Source: JACCYQ01 sp036675565 (lineage in GTDB: Bacteria; Bacteroidota; Bacteroidia; Chitinophagales; Chitinophagaceae). Taken from it: DNA of 64,000 nt. Position numbers and translations under genes: made by a program. A model generated the notes under the pieces. The model had not been told where the DNA came from. It searched no databases and was given only the letters and a program-made list of their open reading frames with translations. The stretch covers positions 36,326 to 100,325 of the forward strand of contig JAKFER010000314.1 of assembly GCA_036675565.1 (NCBI GenBank), in the 5' to 3' direction. Positions 44,433-53,330 of the stretch are shown here, in pieces. Every line of letters begins with the position of its first letter. Position 1 is the stretch's first letter.

Positions 44433-45836
44433 ATGGCATACGATGTAATAGTCATTGGAACAGGTCCTGGCGGGTATGTAGCCGCCATCAGGGCATCACA
44501 GTTAGGATTAAAGACAGCCGTAATTGAAAAAGAAAGCCTGGGTGGCATTTGCTTAAACTGGGGTTGTATTCCCACTAAAGCATTGTTAAAAAGTGCCCAG
44601 GTTTATGAAGATATTAAACATGCTGAAAGCTATGGGATTGAAGCATCTGGTAAACCCAATTTCGAAGCAGTTATCAAGCGCAGTCGCGGTGTGGCCGATA
44701 AAATGAGCAAGGGTGTGCAGTTCCTGATGAAAAAGAATAAGATCGATGTGATCATGGGATATGGTAAAATCACTGGGAAAGGAAAAGTAGAAGTAACGGA
44801 CGGTGACAATAAAAAACAAACTGTTGAAGGAAAGCATATCATCATTGCAACAGGTGGCCGTAGCAGGGAATTGCCCAGCCTGCCGATTGATGGTAAAAAG
44901 ATCATTGGCTATCGTGAAGCGATGTCATTGCCACAGCAACCCAAAAGTATGATCGTTGTAGGCAGTGGTGCCATTGGAGTTGAATTCGCCTATTTCTATA
45001 ATAGCATGGGAACCAAAGTAACCATCGTTGAATTCCTGCCACGCATTGTTCCGGTCGAAGATGAAGACATCTCCAAAGAACTGCTTAAAAACTATAAAAA
45101 GAGCGGTATTGAAATCATGACAGACAGCGAAGTAACTTCTGTCGATACAAATGGTAATGGTGTAAAAGCAAAAGTAAAAACTCCGAATGGAGAGATCAGC
45201 CTGGAAGCTGATATCCTTTTAAGTGCTGTTGGTGTTACTGCTAACCTCGAGGGCATCGGGTTAGAATCTGCCGGTGTTAAAACAGATAAAGGCAAGATCA
45301 TGGTTGATAAATATTATCAAACCAATATACCCGGATTGTATGCTATAGGCGATTGCACACCAGGACAGGCTTTGGCTCACGTAGCGTCCAAAGAAGCAGT
45401 GATCTGTGTGGAAAATATCGCCTTTGGAGAAAAGAAATTCAATCACCAGCCTGAAGCCCTTGATTATGGTAATGTACCGGGATGTACTTACTGTAGTCCC
45501 GAGATTGCTTCAGTGGGTTATACAGAAAAACAGGCAAAAGACGCCGGCTTCGATATTAAAGTAGGTAAGTTCCCATTAAGCGCAGCGGGTAAAGCAACGG
45601 CTGCCGGACATAATGAAGGATTTATTAAAGTGATCTTTGATGCTAAATACGGCGAATGGTTAGGCACACATATGATTGGTTATAATGTAACAGAGCTGAT
45701 TGCCGAAACAGTTGTTGCTCGTAAATTGGAAACAACCCATCACGAGATCCTGAACAGCATACATCCTCACCCAACAATCAGTGAGAACATTAAAGAAGCC
45801 ATTGAAGTTGCATATGGTGAAGCCATTCACATTTAA
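44433..45836 (+). CDS. lpdA: Dihydrolipoyl dehydrogenase
   Basis: This 467-residue flavoprotein is the E3 component of 2-oxoacid dehydrogenase complexes. The FAD motif is GTGPGGYVAAIRA (9-21), the redox disulfide is Cys40-Cys45 (GGICLNWGCIP), the NAD motif is VVGSGAIGVEFAYFY, the second FAD segment is YAIGDCTPG, and the C-terminal active-site HPHPTISE with His446 from the partner subunit is intact. Length is normal. It is monocistronic, ended by a strong hairpin terminator. No E1 or E2 gene lies in the window. Confidence 0.95.
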   Translation: MAYDVIVIGTGPGGYVAAIRASQLGLKTAVIEKESLGGICLNWGCIPTKALLKSAQVYEDIKHAESYGIEASGKPNFEAVIKRSRGVADKMSKGVQFLMKKNKIDVIMGYGKITGKGKVEVTDGDNKKQTVEGKHIIIATGGRSRELPSLPIDGKKIIGYREAMSLPQQPKSMIVVGSGAIGVEFAYFYNSMGTKVTIVEFLPRIVPVEDEDISKELLKNYKKSGIEIMTDSEVTSVDTNGNGVKAKVKTPNGEISLEADILLSAVGVTANLEGIGLESAGVKTDKGKIMVDKYYQTNIPGLYAIGDCTPGQALAHVASKEAVICVENIAFGEKKFNHQPEALDYGNVPGCTYCSPEIASVGYTEKQAKDAGFDIKVGKFPLSAAGKATAAGHNEGFIKVIFDAKYGEWLGTHMIGYNVTELIAETVVARKLETTHHEILNSIHPHPTISENIKEAIEVAYGEAIHI

Positions 45837-45862
45837 ATACTGATTACATATTTGTATAAAGA

Positions 45863-45888
45863 AAAGATTGCCCGGGTTGGCAATCTTT
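45863..45888 (+). terminator. Rho-independent terminator after lpdA
   Basis: The sequence AAAGATTGCC-cgggtt-GGCAATCTTT forms a perfect ten-pair stem with a six-base loop and is followed by further T residues. It lies 26 bases after the stop codon. Confidence 0.93.
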
Positions 45889-45934
45889 TTTATGCTTTTT
45901 TAAAAAATTTTCCATCATCAACTACCCTATCCAT

Positions 45935-46663
45935 ATGTTGAAACATTGTTTTTTATGGCTCTTTATATTGATTTCATTGAACGCAACTTCTCAGGACTCT
46001 ACACAAAAAGCCCAGGTTGCGATAAAATGGGCGCCGACCGGATTAATTGCAGGTAATATCAGTTTATTGGGTGAATATGGATTTGGTAAACATTCATCAC
46101 TCACAGCTAAACTGGGTATTCCTATAAAAGTAAATCACCAATTGGAGTATGATGGTGATGATACCCGGTTTTCATCGAGAGCCATGTCATTCATGGCGGG
46201 TTATCGTACTTATCTATCCAAAAAACAATTAAAAGGTCTTTACCTGGAACCATTTTTTAAATATGTACATCATAGCAGTGAAGGCAGTACAAATACAACA
46301 TTGGATGGTGAAGCTGTTGTGATGCAATTCAATAACGATTACAATGCAGCAGGCATTGGATTGGAATTAGGTTTACAATTTTTTTTGGGTAAACGCATGG
46401 TGCTTGACTTCTTTTTCCTTGGGCCAGAAATAAATTGGGCCCGGAATAATTTTAAAGCCGTGGAAACAACCAATACGATTGGCTGGACATCTGTGCAGGC
46501 TTATGAAGCTGAACACGATATAAAGGAATTTTTAGATGATATTCCTTTTCTGCGGAATAAAACAAATATCCAGGTAAACCAGGATGAAAGAACTGTAATG
46601 GCTGATTTTAAAGGAACATTGCCGGGTTACCGGGTGGGTTTGTCTTTTGGGATCAGGCTGTAG
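45935..46663 (+). CDS. Secreted beta-barrel-like outer membrane protein (DUF3575-like)
   Basis: The 242-residue protein has a signal peptide (FLWLFILISLNATSQ) and then alternating hydrophobic strands ending in an aromatic or Leu-rich C-terminus (VGLSFGIRL), as expected for a small outer membrane barrel. Segments such as LLGEYGFGKHSSLTAKLGIP and GLYLEPFFKYVHH fit DUF3575-type porin-like proteins. Its function is unknown. It stands alone between the lpdA terminator and the simple-repeat spacer. Confidence 0.8.
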   Translation: MLKHCFLWLFILISLNATSQDSTQKAQVAIKWAPTGLIAGNISLLGEYGFGKHSSLTAKLGIPIKVNHQLEYDGDDTRFSSRAMSFMAGYRTYLSKKQLKGLYLEPFFKYVHHSSEGSTNTTLDGEAVVMQFNNDYNAAGIGLELGLQFFLGKRMVLDFFFLGPEINWARNNFKAVETTNTIGWTSVQAYEAEHDIKEFLDDIPFLRNKTNIQVNQDERTVMADFKGTLPGYRVGLSFGIRL

Positions 46664-46777
46664 GTTTAGGAATTAGTTTATATGGAATTTGGAATTAGGA
46701 TTTCATAAGTCATTCAGTTTCCTAAACGTCTAAACTACTAAACGCTAAAAGCTAAACTCTCAACACTAAACCCTAAC
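46664..46777. repeat. Spacer with ctaaac-type simple repeats
   Basis: The spacer between two convergent genes contains reiterated units such as ctaaactactaaacgct and ctaaaccctaac. They are low-complexity with no open frame and resemble the simple repeats at 13.5 and 42.3 kb in being AT-rich and intergenic. Confidence 0.5.
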
Positions 46778-47536
46778 CTAATCAGCAAATACTTTCTTCA
46801 ACAAATCAGAAGTACGTGCCATAGGATCTTTGCGGATCTTTTGCTCTTCAGCTGCTACCATATGAAAAATACCAGCCAGTGCTCTTTCCGTTACATAAGC
46901 AACCAGGTCAGTGTTCACAGGTTCTTTGCTGAATTTATTATAGCTGGTAAAAACCGTATTCCAATGTTTGGTTGCATTTGTTTTTTCCAGTGATGCTTCA
47001 ATAACCGGTTTGAAGGAAGCTGTCAGAGCCGCCGTAGTTTTATTTTGCAGGAAATTGGTCGCTGCATGATCTCCTCCTCTTAAAATGCCTAATGCATCCT
47101 GCACACTCATTTCTTTTACTGCGTTAATAAAAATGGGAGCGGCACTTTTTGCTGCATCTTCCGCAGCGCGGTTCATACTTAAAATTGCATTATCCACTTG
47201 TTTGCCCATACCAAAATTGCGCAATGTCTTTTCAACTTTTACTGCTTCTTCCGGCATCAGGATCTTCAGTACCGCATCTTTAAAAAAGCCATCCGTTGCC
47301 GATAACTTTTTTGTTCCATTCTCCGTGCCCTTTACCAAAGCTTCTTTTAAACCACCAATGATCTCATCGTTTGTTAATGAAGATGTTGATTTGGAAGATA
47401 AATTTCCTAAAACGTTTCCAAGTGAAGTTTTTGAAGAATCCTTAGTCCCGGTTTTTTTAAGCAGGTCTTTAAACTGTGCATTAGTAAAAACAGAAAATGA
47501 TAAGAAGATGCAGGTGAAGAATAATATTTTTTTCAT
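46778..47536 (-). CDS. DUF4197 family secreted protein, second copy
   Basis: This 252-residue protein has a signal peptide (ILFFTCIFLSFSVFTNA) without a lipobox, then the DUF4197 pattern (DEIIGGLKEALVKGTENG, FFKDAVLKILMPEE, VQDALGILRGGDHAATNFL, MARTSDLLKKVFAD). It is a paralogue of the lipoprotein at 9011, but the anchors differ. No activity is known for the family. It is transcribed away from the FAD oxidoreductase gene at 47704, with a 167-bp divergent spacer. Confidence 0.87.
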   Translation of the reverse strand: MKKILFFTCIFLSFSVFTNAQFKDLLKKTGTKDSSKTSLGNVLGNLSSKSTSSLTNDEIIGGLKEALVKGTENGTKKLSATDGFFKDAVLKILMPEEAVKVEKTLRNFGMGKQVDNAILSMNRAAEDAAKSAAPIFINAVKEMSVQDALGILRGGDHAATNFLQNKTTAALTASFKPVIEASLEKTNATKHWNTVFTSYNKFSKEPVNTDLVAYVTERALAGIFHMVAAEEQKIRKDPMARTSDLLKKVFAD

Positions 47537-47703
47537 GGGTAAAGATGTTTTTTAGTCATTGCCATTGAAACCTTAACCAAAGAGTTAATTGCTTAAAGTT
47601 TTAATGACTTATTTCATAGAAATATTTATTATTATGTATCGAAAATAATACACCATACCTTAACGGGCCGTTAATTAATATATTATCTAACAAATAATTA
47701 AAG

Positions 47704-48834
47704 ATGACTACCAGTATCTGGGAAAAAGAAAGTTTTTTTAAACACCAGGATATTATCATAGTGGGTAGTGGATTTGCCGGCTTGTGGTCCGCATATTTCC
47801 TTAGCCGGAAACATAAGAAGACAAAAATTACCATTGTTGAGAAGGAACCGATCCCAACCGGGGCAAGTACACGGAATGCGGGGTTTGCCTGTTTTGGAAG
47901 CCTGACTGAATTATTGGCTGATGAACAATCCCTTGGCACTGAAGCTATGTTAACACTGGTTGAGATGCGTCAAAAAGGATTGGAGCGAATAACCAAATCA
48001 TTTTCGAGAAAAGCTTTGGATTATAAAATTACCGGTGGTTACGAATTGTTCGCACAATCAGAAGACCGTAAAACCTCGGACCTGGAAGCACAGGTGGAAT
48101 ACTTAAATAATTTGCTGAAACCTGTAATTAAAACCAAACCGTTTTCATTGCTGGGGGAAAAATCCAGTCGGTTTGGTTTCAAAGATATTTCTCACATCAT
48201 AAAAAATAAACCTGAGGGGCAATTGCATCCTGGTAAACTTGCTATGGGACTGATTCAATATCTTCAATGCAGAGGCGTGCAGATATTGAATGGTGTGGAA
48301 GTTAAAAGTTATGAAGAACATGCTGGCTCAATTCACTTGCATACCAATCATGCATATCCGTTAACTGCTAATCAATTGCTGATCTGCAACAATGGTTTGT
48401 CGGGTGGATTATTACCCCATATTTCGACTATGCCTGCCCGTGGGCAAGTGCTGTTAACATCAGAGATCAAAGACCTGTCATGGAAAGGAACTTTTCATTT
48501 TGATGAAGGATATTATTATTTCCGCAACCTGGGAAAAAGGGTTTTATTAGGTGGTGCCCGTAACAAAGCTTTTGGTGAAGAAGAAACATTTTCGCTGGAA
48601 ATATCTGGTTTTATTCAACAGGAGCTGGAACGTTTTTTACATGAAGTGATCCTGCCGGGAAAAACGTTTACAATAGATCATCGCTGGAGTGGCACCATGG
48701 GAATGGGTCAAAGTAAATTACCCGATCTTTCGCGGGTATCAGAAAATGTGTATGCAGTTGTGAATTTAGGTGGAATCGGCGTTGCCATGGCCCCCTACCT
48801 GGGTGAAGAAGCTGCAAAATTGATGGTCGTTTAA
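47704..48834 (+). CDS. FAD-dependent oxidoreductase (DAO family)
   Basis: A 376-residue flavoprotein with the FAD-binding IIIVGSGFAGLWSAYFLS (residues 17-34) and TIVEKEPIPTGASTRNAG, the latter characteristic of DAO/glycine oxidase-type proteins. The C-terminal FAD half is VYAVVNLGGIGVAMAPYLG. It is smaller than and clearly different from the D-hydroxyproline oxidase at 2723. The substrate is unknown; amine or amino-acid oxidation is the family theme. It seems to be a single-gene unit. Confidence 0.88.
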   Translation: MTTSIWEKESFFKHQDIIIVGSGFAGLWSAYFLSRKHKKTKITIVEKEPIPTGASTRNAGFACFGSLTELLADEQSLGTEAMLTLVEMRQKGLERITKSFSRKALDYKITGGYELFAQSEDRKTSDLEAQVEYLNNLLKPVIKTKPFSLLGEKSSRFGFKDISHIIKNKPEGQLHPGKLAMGLIQYLQCRGVQILNGVEVKSYEEHAGSIHLHTNHAYPLTANQLLICNNGLSGGLLPHISTMPARGQVLLTSEIKDLSWKGTFHFDEGYYYFRNLGKRVLLGGARNKAFGEEETFSLEISGFIQQELERFLHEVILPGKTFTIDHRWSGTMGMGQSKLPDLSRVSENVYAVVNLGGIGVAMAPYLGEEAAKLMVV

Positions 48835-48874
48835 TCAAGCCTGCAATTCATAATCATTCACTATCTCCAATAAA

Positions 48875-49321
48875 CTAATAAACATTTTCAATTTTATAAT
48901 CAATTCCATTAAAAGAAAATGTATCACCCTTTGCTAGTCCTTCCATTACAGCATAAATTGGTGCTTTGGTGGAAATGCCAAATACTTCCTGGCCATCGAT
49001 GTCAACCTTTTCAGTAGAAACAGCAATAAAAAATGTTCTTTGGTTTGTTACCACTACAGCTCCCGGTTCCACTTTCTCATTTACTTTACCAGGGTTTAGA
49101 GATTTCAGGTAGCCCATTTCCATTTGGACAAATGCAAGTTCTCTTTCCAGTGTACTTAGTATTTCAACTTTACCTGCTGTACGGTCTTCACTCTGGCTTG
49201 CAGAATGGTCCTGGCTGTATGCATCTTCTCTCATTTCTGTAACCCTGCTGTCAAAATTTTTTACCAGTTCTTCCTGTTTTTCTATGCAGGTTTGTAGTAT
49301 AAGCTCTTTCGAAATATTCAT
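48875..49321 (-). CDS. GreA/GreB C-terminal-like protein
   Basis: This 148-residue protein resembles a transcription factor of the GreA/GreB or Rnk type. It has an N-terminal helical region with EDRTAGKVEILSTLERELAFVQMEMGYL and a C-terminal FKBP-like domain (PGAVVVTNQRTFFIAVS, ISTKAPIYAVMEGLAKGDTFSFNG). The acidic tip of true Gre factors is not clear. Proteins like this in Bacteroidota are often mislabelled as 3-oxoacyl-ACP synthase. It may bind RNA polymerase, but this is an inference from the fold. Confidence 0.72.
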   Translation of the reverse strand: MNISKELILQTCIEKQEELVKNFDSRVTEMREDAYSQDHSASQSEDRTAGKVEILSTLERELAFVQMEMGYLKSLNPGKVNEKVEPGAVVVTNQRTFFIAVSTEKVDIDGQEVFGISTKAPIYAVMEGLAKGDTFSFNGIDYKIENVY

Positions 49322-49481
49322 TATGATGTTTTTGAATTTTATTAAAACGGCATTAAGATATTCAAAATATATCTTTCGTCCACTTTTCTTTTTCTATTAG
49401 GTTTCAGCAGATTTATTTTTGCTATAAAAAAATTTCCAGTTATAAATAATACGGTTATCCTTACTGGTTATACCATGTGAA

Positions 49482-50495
49482 TTATTTTTTGGAAAAGCTT
49501 TCCGTCATGGCCATTTTTACGATAGATTCATATTCCTTTATTTCGTCAGAATCAGGAGGCAAGCCCAGCAAAAGATGCATTTGTCCTGCAAAACATTTGT
49601 CCCAGACTTTTACACCAGATGCTCTTAATTTGGATGCATATAAAACACCATCATCTCTTAAAGGGTCAAACTCCGCATTGATGATCACAGCAGGCGGTAA
49701 CCCTTTTAAATCTTTTGTGAGCATAGGTGAAACCTCCGGGTTATTATACTGACCAGGTGCGTATAATTCAACTGCATAATAGCAGGCTGCTTTTGTTTGA
49801 AAATAGCCAGTAGCATTTTCCTGGTACGAAGCGGATGTTTCCATATTCTGCGGACTGCAGTCAGCCGGAATCCCGTTCATGATATGGAGTTTAATTTTAT
49901 GACTGATGTTTTCTTTTTTTGCTTTTTGAGCAATAACAGCCACCAGGTTTGCGCCGGCGCTATTACCTAATAATGCAATTCGGCTGGTATCGCCGCCATA
50001 ATTTCCACCATTTTCAGCAACCCATTTAAAGGCATTATAACTGTCATCCACAGCCGCAGGAAATTTATTTTCAGGAGCAACCCTGTAATCGATTGCGAAA
50101 ACGATCGCTTCAAAGGTTTTGGCTTCCTGCCATAAAGAATATTCTAATCCCGGTAACAAAGGAGAAATAAACCCGCCCCCATGATAATTGATTATGATAG
50201 GAAGATTTTGTGCATGCGAAGGATTAAAAACCAATACCGGGATACTGTCGGCAGTTATTTTAATGCGTTGTACATCTTGTTGTGGATATGGTTTTAATGG
50301 AGGTGCTGAGGATTGCTTAAGTGCCTCAATGGGAATACTGCGCAGTTGTTCAAGTGTAAGATCCTGGTACCCGATTAATTTTAAAAAAGAAGCAACCCTG
50401 GGATCTAATTGCCTGGTACCACAGGTTTGCGAATATAATTCAGTTGTATTAAAACAGGCAATGGATAGAACAATTATAAACCATGTTTTTCTCAT
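49482..50495 (-). CDS. Secreted alpha/beta hydrolase (HSL-like esterase)
   Basis: The 337-residue protein has a signal peptide (FIIVLSIACFNTTELYS). Its oxyanion-hole motif HGGGF (105-109) and nucleophile Ser179 in GNSAG place it in the hormone-sensitive lipase (GDxAG-like) esterase group. The acid (AEFDPLRDDG) and the histidine (GQMHLLLGL) of the triad are both visible. It probably hydrolyses short-chain esters in the periplasm. It stands alone with spacers of about 110-160 bp on each side. Confidence 0.9.
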   Translation of the reverse strand: MRKTWFIIVLSIACFNTTELYSQTCGTRQLDPRVASFLKLIGYQDLTLEQLRSIPIEALKQSSAPPLKPYPQQDVQRIKITADSIPVLVFNPSHAQNLPIIINYHGGGFISPLLPGLEYSLWQEAKTFEAIVFAIDYRVAPENKFPAAVDDSYNAFKWVAENGGNYGGDTSRIALLGNSAGANLVAVIAQKAKKENISHKIKLHIMNGIPADCSPQNMETSASYQENATGYFQTKAACYYAVELYAPGQYNNPEVSPMLTKDLKGLPPAVIINAEFDPLRDDGVLYASKLRASGVKVWDKCFAGQMHLLLGLPPDSDEIKEYESIVKMAMTESFSKK

Positions 50496-50606
50496 AACAC
50501 AAATTGTATGATAAAGTTATTGGGTTTGTTCAATGTTTTATTACCGCCTGTAATAATGGAGATCTTTATAGTATCCAGTCAGAATTATTATAACATTCAA
50601 ATACGT

Positions 50607-51620
50607 TTAAGGGGTGTAATTTTTCAGAATGGATTCTTCTTGCATTTTTAATTCAATAAGCTTTTCCAGGTGATCTGCTTCACCGGGTAGGTTAGCCTGT
50701 ATTGCCAGGTCTGCCAGGTTATTGCTTTCATTAGCGCTTTCCCATGTAAAAAGCAGGTTGTACAAATCGGCAAAGCTTTCCCTAAAATTTATTTCAGGAT
50801 CCATTACCTTTTTTTCAATCAATGCAAAAAAGACAGCGAGTGAATAGGCAAGTTGTTCCTTATCGAAGATTTGTTTTAGTTCACTATATATTTCTTTAAA
50901 AGTGAGGCCTGCGTTTTTCATTCCCCTGTATGCAAAATGAATGGTTCCTGTTGCAGTTGAATAGGTTTCCCAAATCGGATCGAAAAGAACTTTATTAAAA
51001 TAACGCCTTCCCTCCTGCCCGCTCAAAGAAAATCCAAGTATGATACCGGCATTACAATCAGTTGAAGCATATTGACTACCCAGTTCATAGAGTTTTTCAA
51101 GAATAATAGTTTGGTTTTCTAATTTGCACACCAAGGCCGGAACAAATTCTGGAAATAAATTTTTATGATAGCAGTTTTCAATAGCCGTTTCAATTTCTTT
51201 TTGGTATTCATCGCAATCAAAATGCAATAATCCTAAAACTGCATTTTTAGAAAGATCATGATCGTCCGCTGGTTGCCCGAATATATAATCCGCAAGTACA
51301 GGTTTGATGGACTCATATTTAAGATGCCCTAACACTTCCAGCAAGGCGGGGTCCGCATGTTCAACCAGCTTATTGTTTTTGATAAAAATCTTGAATAATT
51401 TTTCCGCATAATGTTTATCACCAAATTTTTTTAATACCGGTAATAATGCAGCATGGTCAAAGTCGAATGGATTTTTTAAATATTGATTTAACATTAAATC
51501 CGCATCTTCTTTGCCGCCGCATTTAAGAATGGTATTTACCAAAATATTGATAACCGTAAAATTCCTTGATTGATTATCCTGGTTTAAATGTGCAATTAAT
51601 TCAGTGGTCGTTTTTAGCAT
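50607..51620 (-). CDS. HEAT-like repeat protein of unknown function
   Basis: This 337-residue soluble protein appears to be built of paired helices (for example KPVLADYIFGQ, ALVCKLENQTIILEKLYELG, EKLFKIFIKNN), in the manner of HEAT or ARM-like repeats. No catalytic motif, signal peptide or membrane segment is present. Such proteins usually serve as binding scaffolds. The gene stands alone on the minus strand, between the esterase and the glycosyltransferase. Confidence 0.7.
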   Translation of the reverse strand: MLKTTTELIAHLNQDNQSRNFTVINILVNTILKCGGKEDADLMLNQYLKNPFDFDHAALLPVLKKFGDKHYAEKLFKIFIKNNKLVEHADPALLEVLGHLKYESIKPVLADYIFGQPADDHDLSKNAVLGLLHFDCDEYQKEIETAIENCYHKNLFPEFVPALVCKLENQTIILEKLYELGSQYASTDCNAGIILGFSLSGQEGRRYFNKVLFDPIWETYSTATGTIHFAYRGMKNAGLTFKEIYSELKQIFDKEQLAYSLAVFFALIEKKVMDPEINFRESFADLYNLLFTWESANESNNLADLAIQANLPGEADHLEKLIELKMQEESILKNYTP

Positions 51621-51709
51621 AAACTGGATTCTTTATTCCCATAGTTACAAAACGGATGATAAGCGTTTTTTTTGTATGTTTTACAATTATAATTTTTGTT
51701 TGAATAATC

Positions 51710-52993
51710 TCAGTAGTTTTTGTGAATCAAGTTCTCAATAATATTTACAGCATTTGAAACTCCATTTTCAGCATCAAGTATTTTGCCTACGTTCTTTGCT
51801 TTTTCAGCCATTACTGGATTATCAGTAATAAACTGGATTCCTTTTGCAATTTTTTTTGGCGTTACCGATTGCCTGCTCAAAACTTTACCGCCAATACCGA
51901 GTTTCTTCAATTGCCAACCCCATAAAAACTGTTCCTGTATATGGGCTATAACTACTGAAGGGCATCCACAGGAAGTTGCTGTTTGTGTTGTGCCGGCACC
52001 GCCGTGGTGTACCACTGCTTTACATTTCGGAAAAACTTTCATGTAAGGCGATGCATTAACCCGGAAGATTTTCTCATCTTCCGGAATGTTTGTGACATGC
52101 TCCCATCTCGATTGAATGATGGCCCTGCAACCGGCAAGTTTTGCTGCATCATACAGAAGCCGGGTCGTTTCGTTTATCAGTAATGAGTTATGTCCTGTTC
52201 CGGTCATGCTGCCCAATGTCATATAAACGGGAGGTTCGCCATTGTTTAAGAAATCCTCCAGGTTTTCAGGCATATCCCATTTATTGGAATGCGCTTCCAA
52301 TTTTAAAAATCCACAAATTCTATGGTTTGTTGCCCAATCTTTTGCAGGGGGACAAAATAAAGGACTGACTGCAATTAAATTACATAATGGGGATTCCCAA
52401 ACCTTGCGAAAACTATTAACAGGTTTCAAGCCTTCTCTTTTTCTAAAATCATTTATTTTGGCAAGAATAATACTGTTAATCATCTTCTCTGTCAATTTCC
52501 ATGAAAGCTTATTAAAAAACTTTCCAAAATTTGGAAGTGGAACCGGAGGTGAATACATGGTTGAAATGGTACCGCAGTTGAGTGCTACAGTGATGTAAGG
52601 TTTGCCGGCCTTTTCACATGCGGTTTGTAATGGATAATGTATAAAATGTCCAATAAGAATATCGTTTTCTGCAACTAAAGCTTGAGAAGTTTTAAACATA
52701 GAAGCAATACCCGGTTCAAACATCTCATTAAAAATCAGTTTTAATTGTTTTAAAGGATTGACTGTTTCAATCATCCTTTTCCCCATTAAGTTAATAGCTT
52801 CTTCATTGGTTCCGATATAATCAACCGGGCCCAGTATAAATCCAAGTTGTTCGGAAATTTTTTTTAAGTCTTTACGGTCTGAAGTTGTAATGGCAAGTGT
52901 CACCGTATGGCCAGCGTTTGAAAGCCCTGATGCTAATGCAATGAAAGGGTTGATATCACCCTCGCTACCCCATGTCTGTAAACCAATTTTCAA
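51710..52993 (-). CDS. Glycosyltransferase, GT1/MGT type
   Basis: A 427-residue GT-B enzyme whose N-terminus KIGLQTWGSEGDINPFIALA matches the macrolide/UGT family, with the C-terminal donor-binding HHGGAGTTQTATSCGCPSVV and WQLKKLGIGGKVL. It should transfer a sugar from an NDP-sugar to a hydrophobic acceptor; neither partner is known. The start is a genuine TTG at 52993: the conserved N-terminus begins directly after it and a stop lies five codons upstream in frame, with no ATG between. Confidence 0.9.
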   Translation of the reverse strand: MKIGLQTWGSEGDINPFIALASGLSNAGHTVTLAITTSDRKDLKKISEQLGFILGPVDYIGTNEEAINLMGKRMIETVNPLKQLKLIFNEMFEPGIASMFKTSQALVAENDILIGHFIHYPLQTACEKAGKPYITVALNCGTISTMYSPPVPLPNFGKFFNKLSWKLTEKMINSIILAKINDFRKREGLKPVNSFRKVWESPLCNLIAVSPLFCPPAKDWATNHRICGFLKLEAHSNKWDMPENLEDFLNNGEPPVYMTLGSMTGTGHNSLLINETTRLLYDAAKLAGCRAIIQSRWEHVTNIPEDEKIFRVNASPYMKVFPKCKAVVHHGGAGTTQTATSCGCPSVVIAHIQEQFLWGWQLKKLGIGGKVLSRQSVTPKKIAKGIQFITDNPVMAEKAKNVGKILDAENGVSNAVNIIENLIHKNY

Positions 52994-53330
52994 TTTGAAT
53001 AACTTTTAAAATTATGACTAACGTGAATGTCTAATCGCAGAATAGGTATTTCGTGTTACGGCCAATCCTGGTGCTGCATGCAATAGTACTAACTTCAGTT
53101 TTAAAAGCCAAGTCAGGGATCAAGTCAAAAGATTGTTGGGTAACAGCCATTTTGCAAACACAATATGAATGTTTGTCAAAGAGCGTGAACACTCATTTTT
53201 GAATTTATGAGGGAAACTGATTATAAAAAGATCGATGCGGTCCACTACTCATTACCATCAGCGTTTACCCTGACCATCATCATTTTCTAGCGGTAATTGC
53301 AGCTGTAGTTTTATAATTAAAGTTATAATA
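52994..53330. other. Divergent spacer without recognised gene
   Basis: This 337-base stretch between the glycosyltransferase and the secreted-protein gene contains no convincing open frame, hairpin terminator or repeat. It should hold promoters for both genes, but I could not place a Bacteroidota -33/-7 pair with confidence. Confidence 0.5.
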
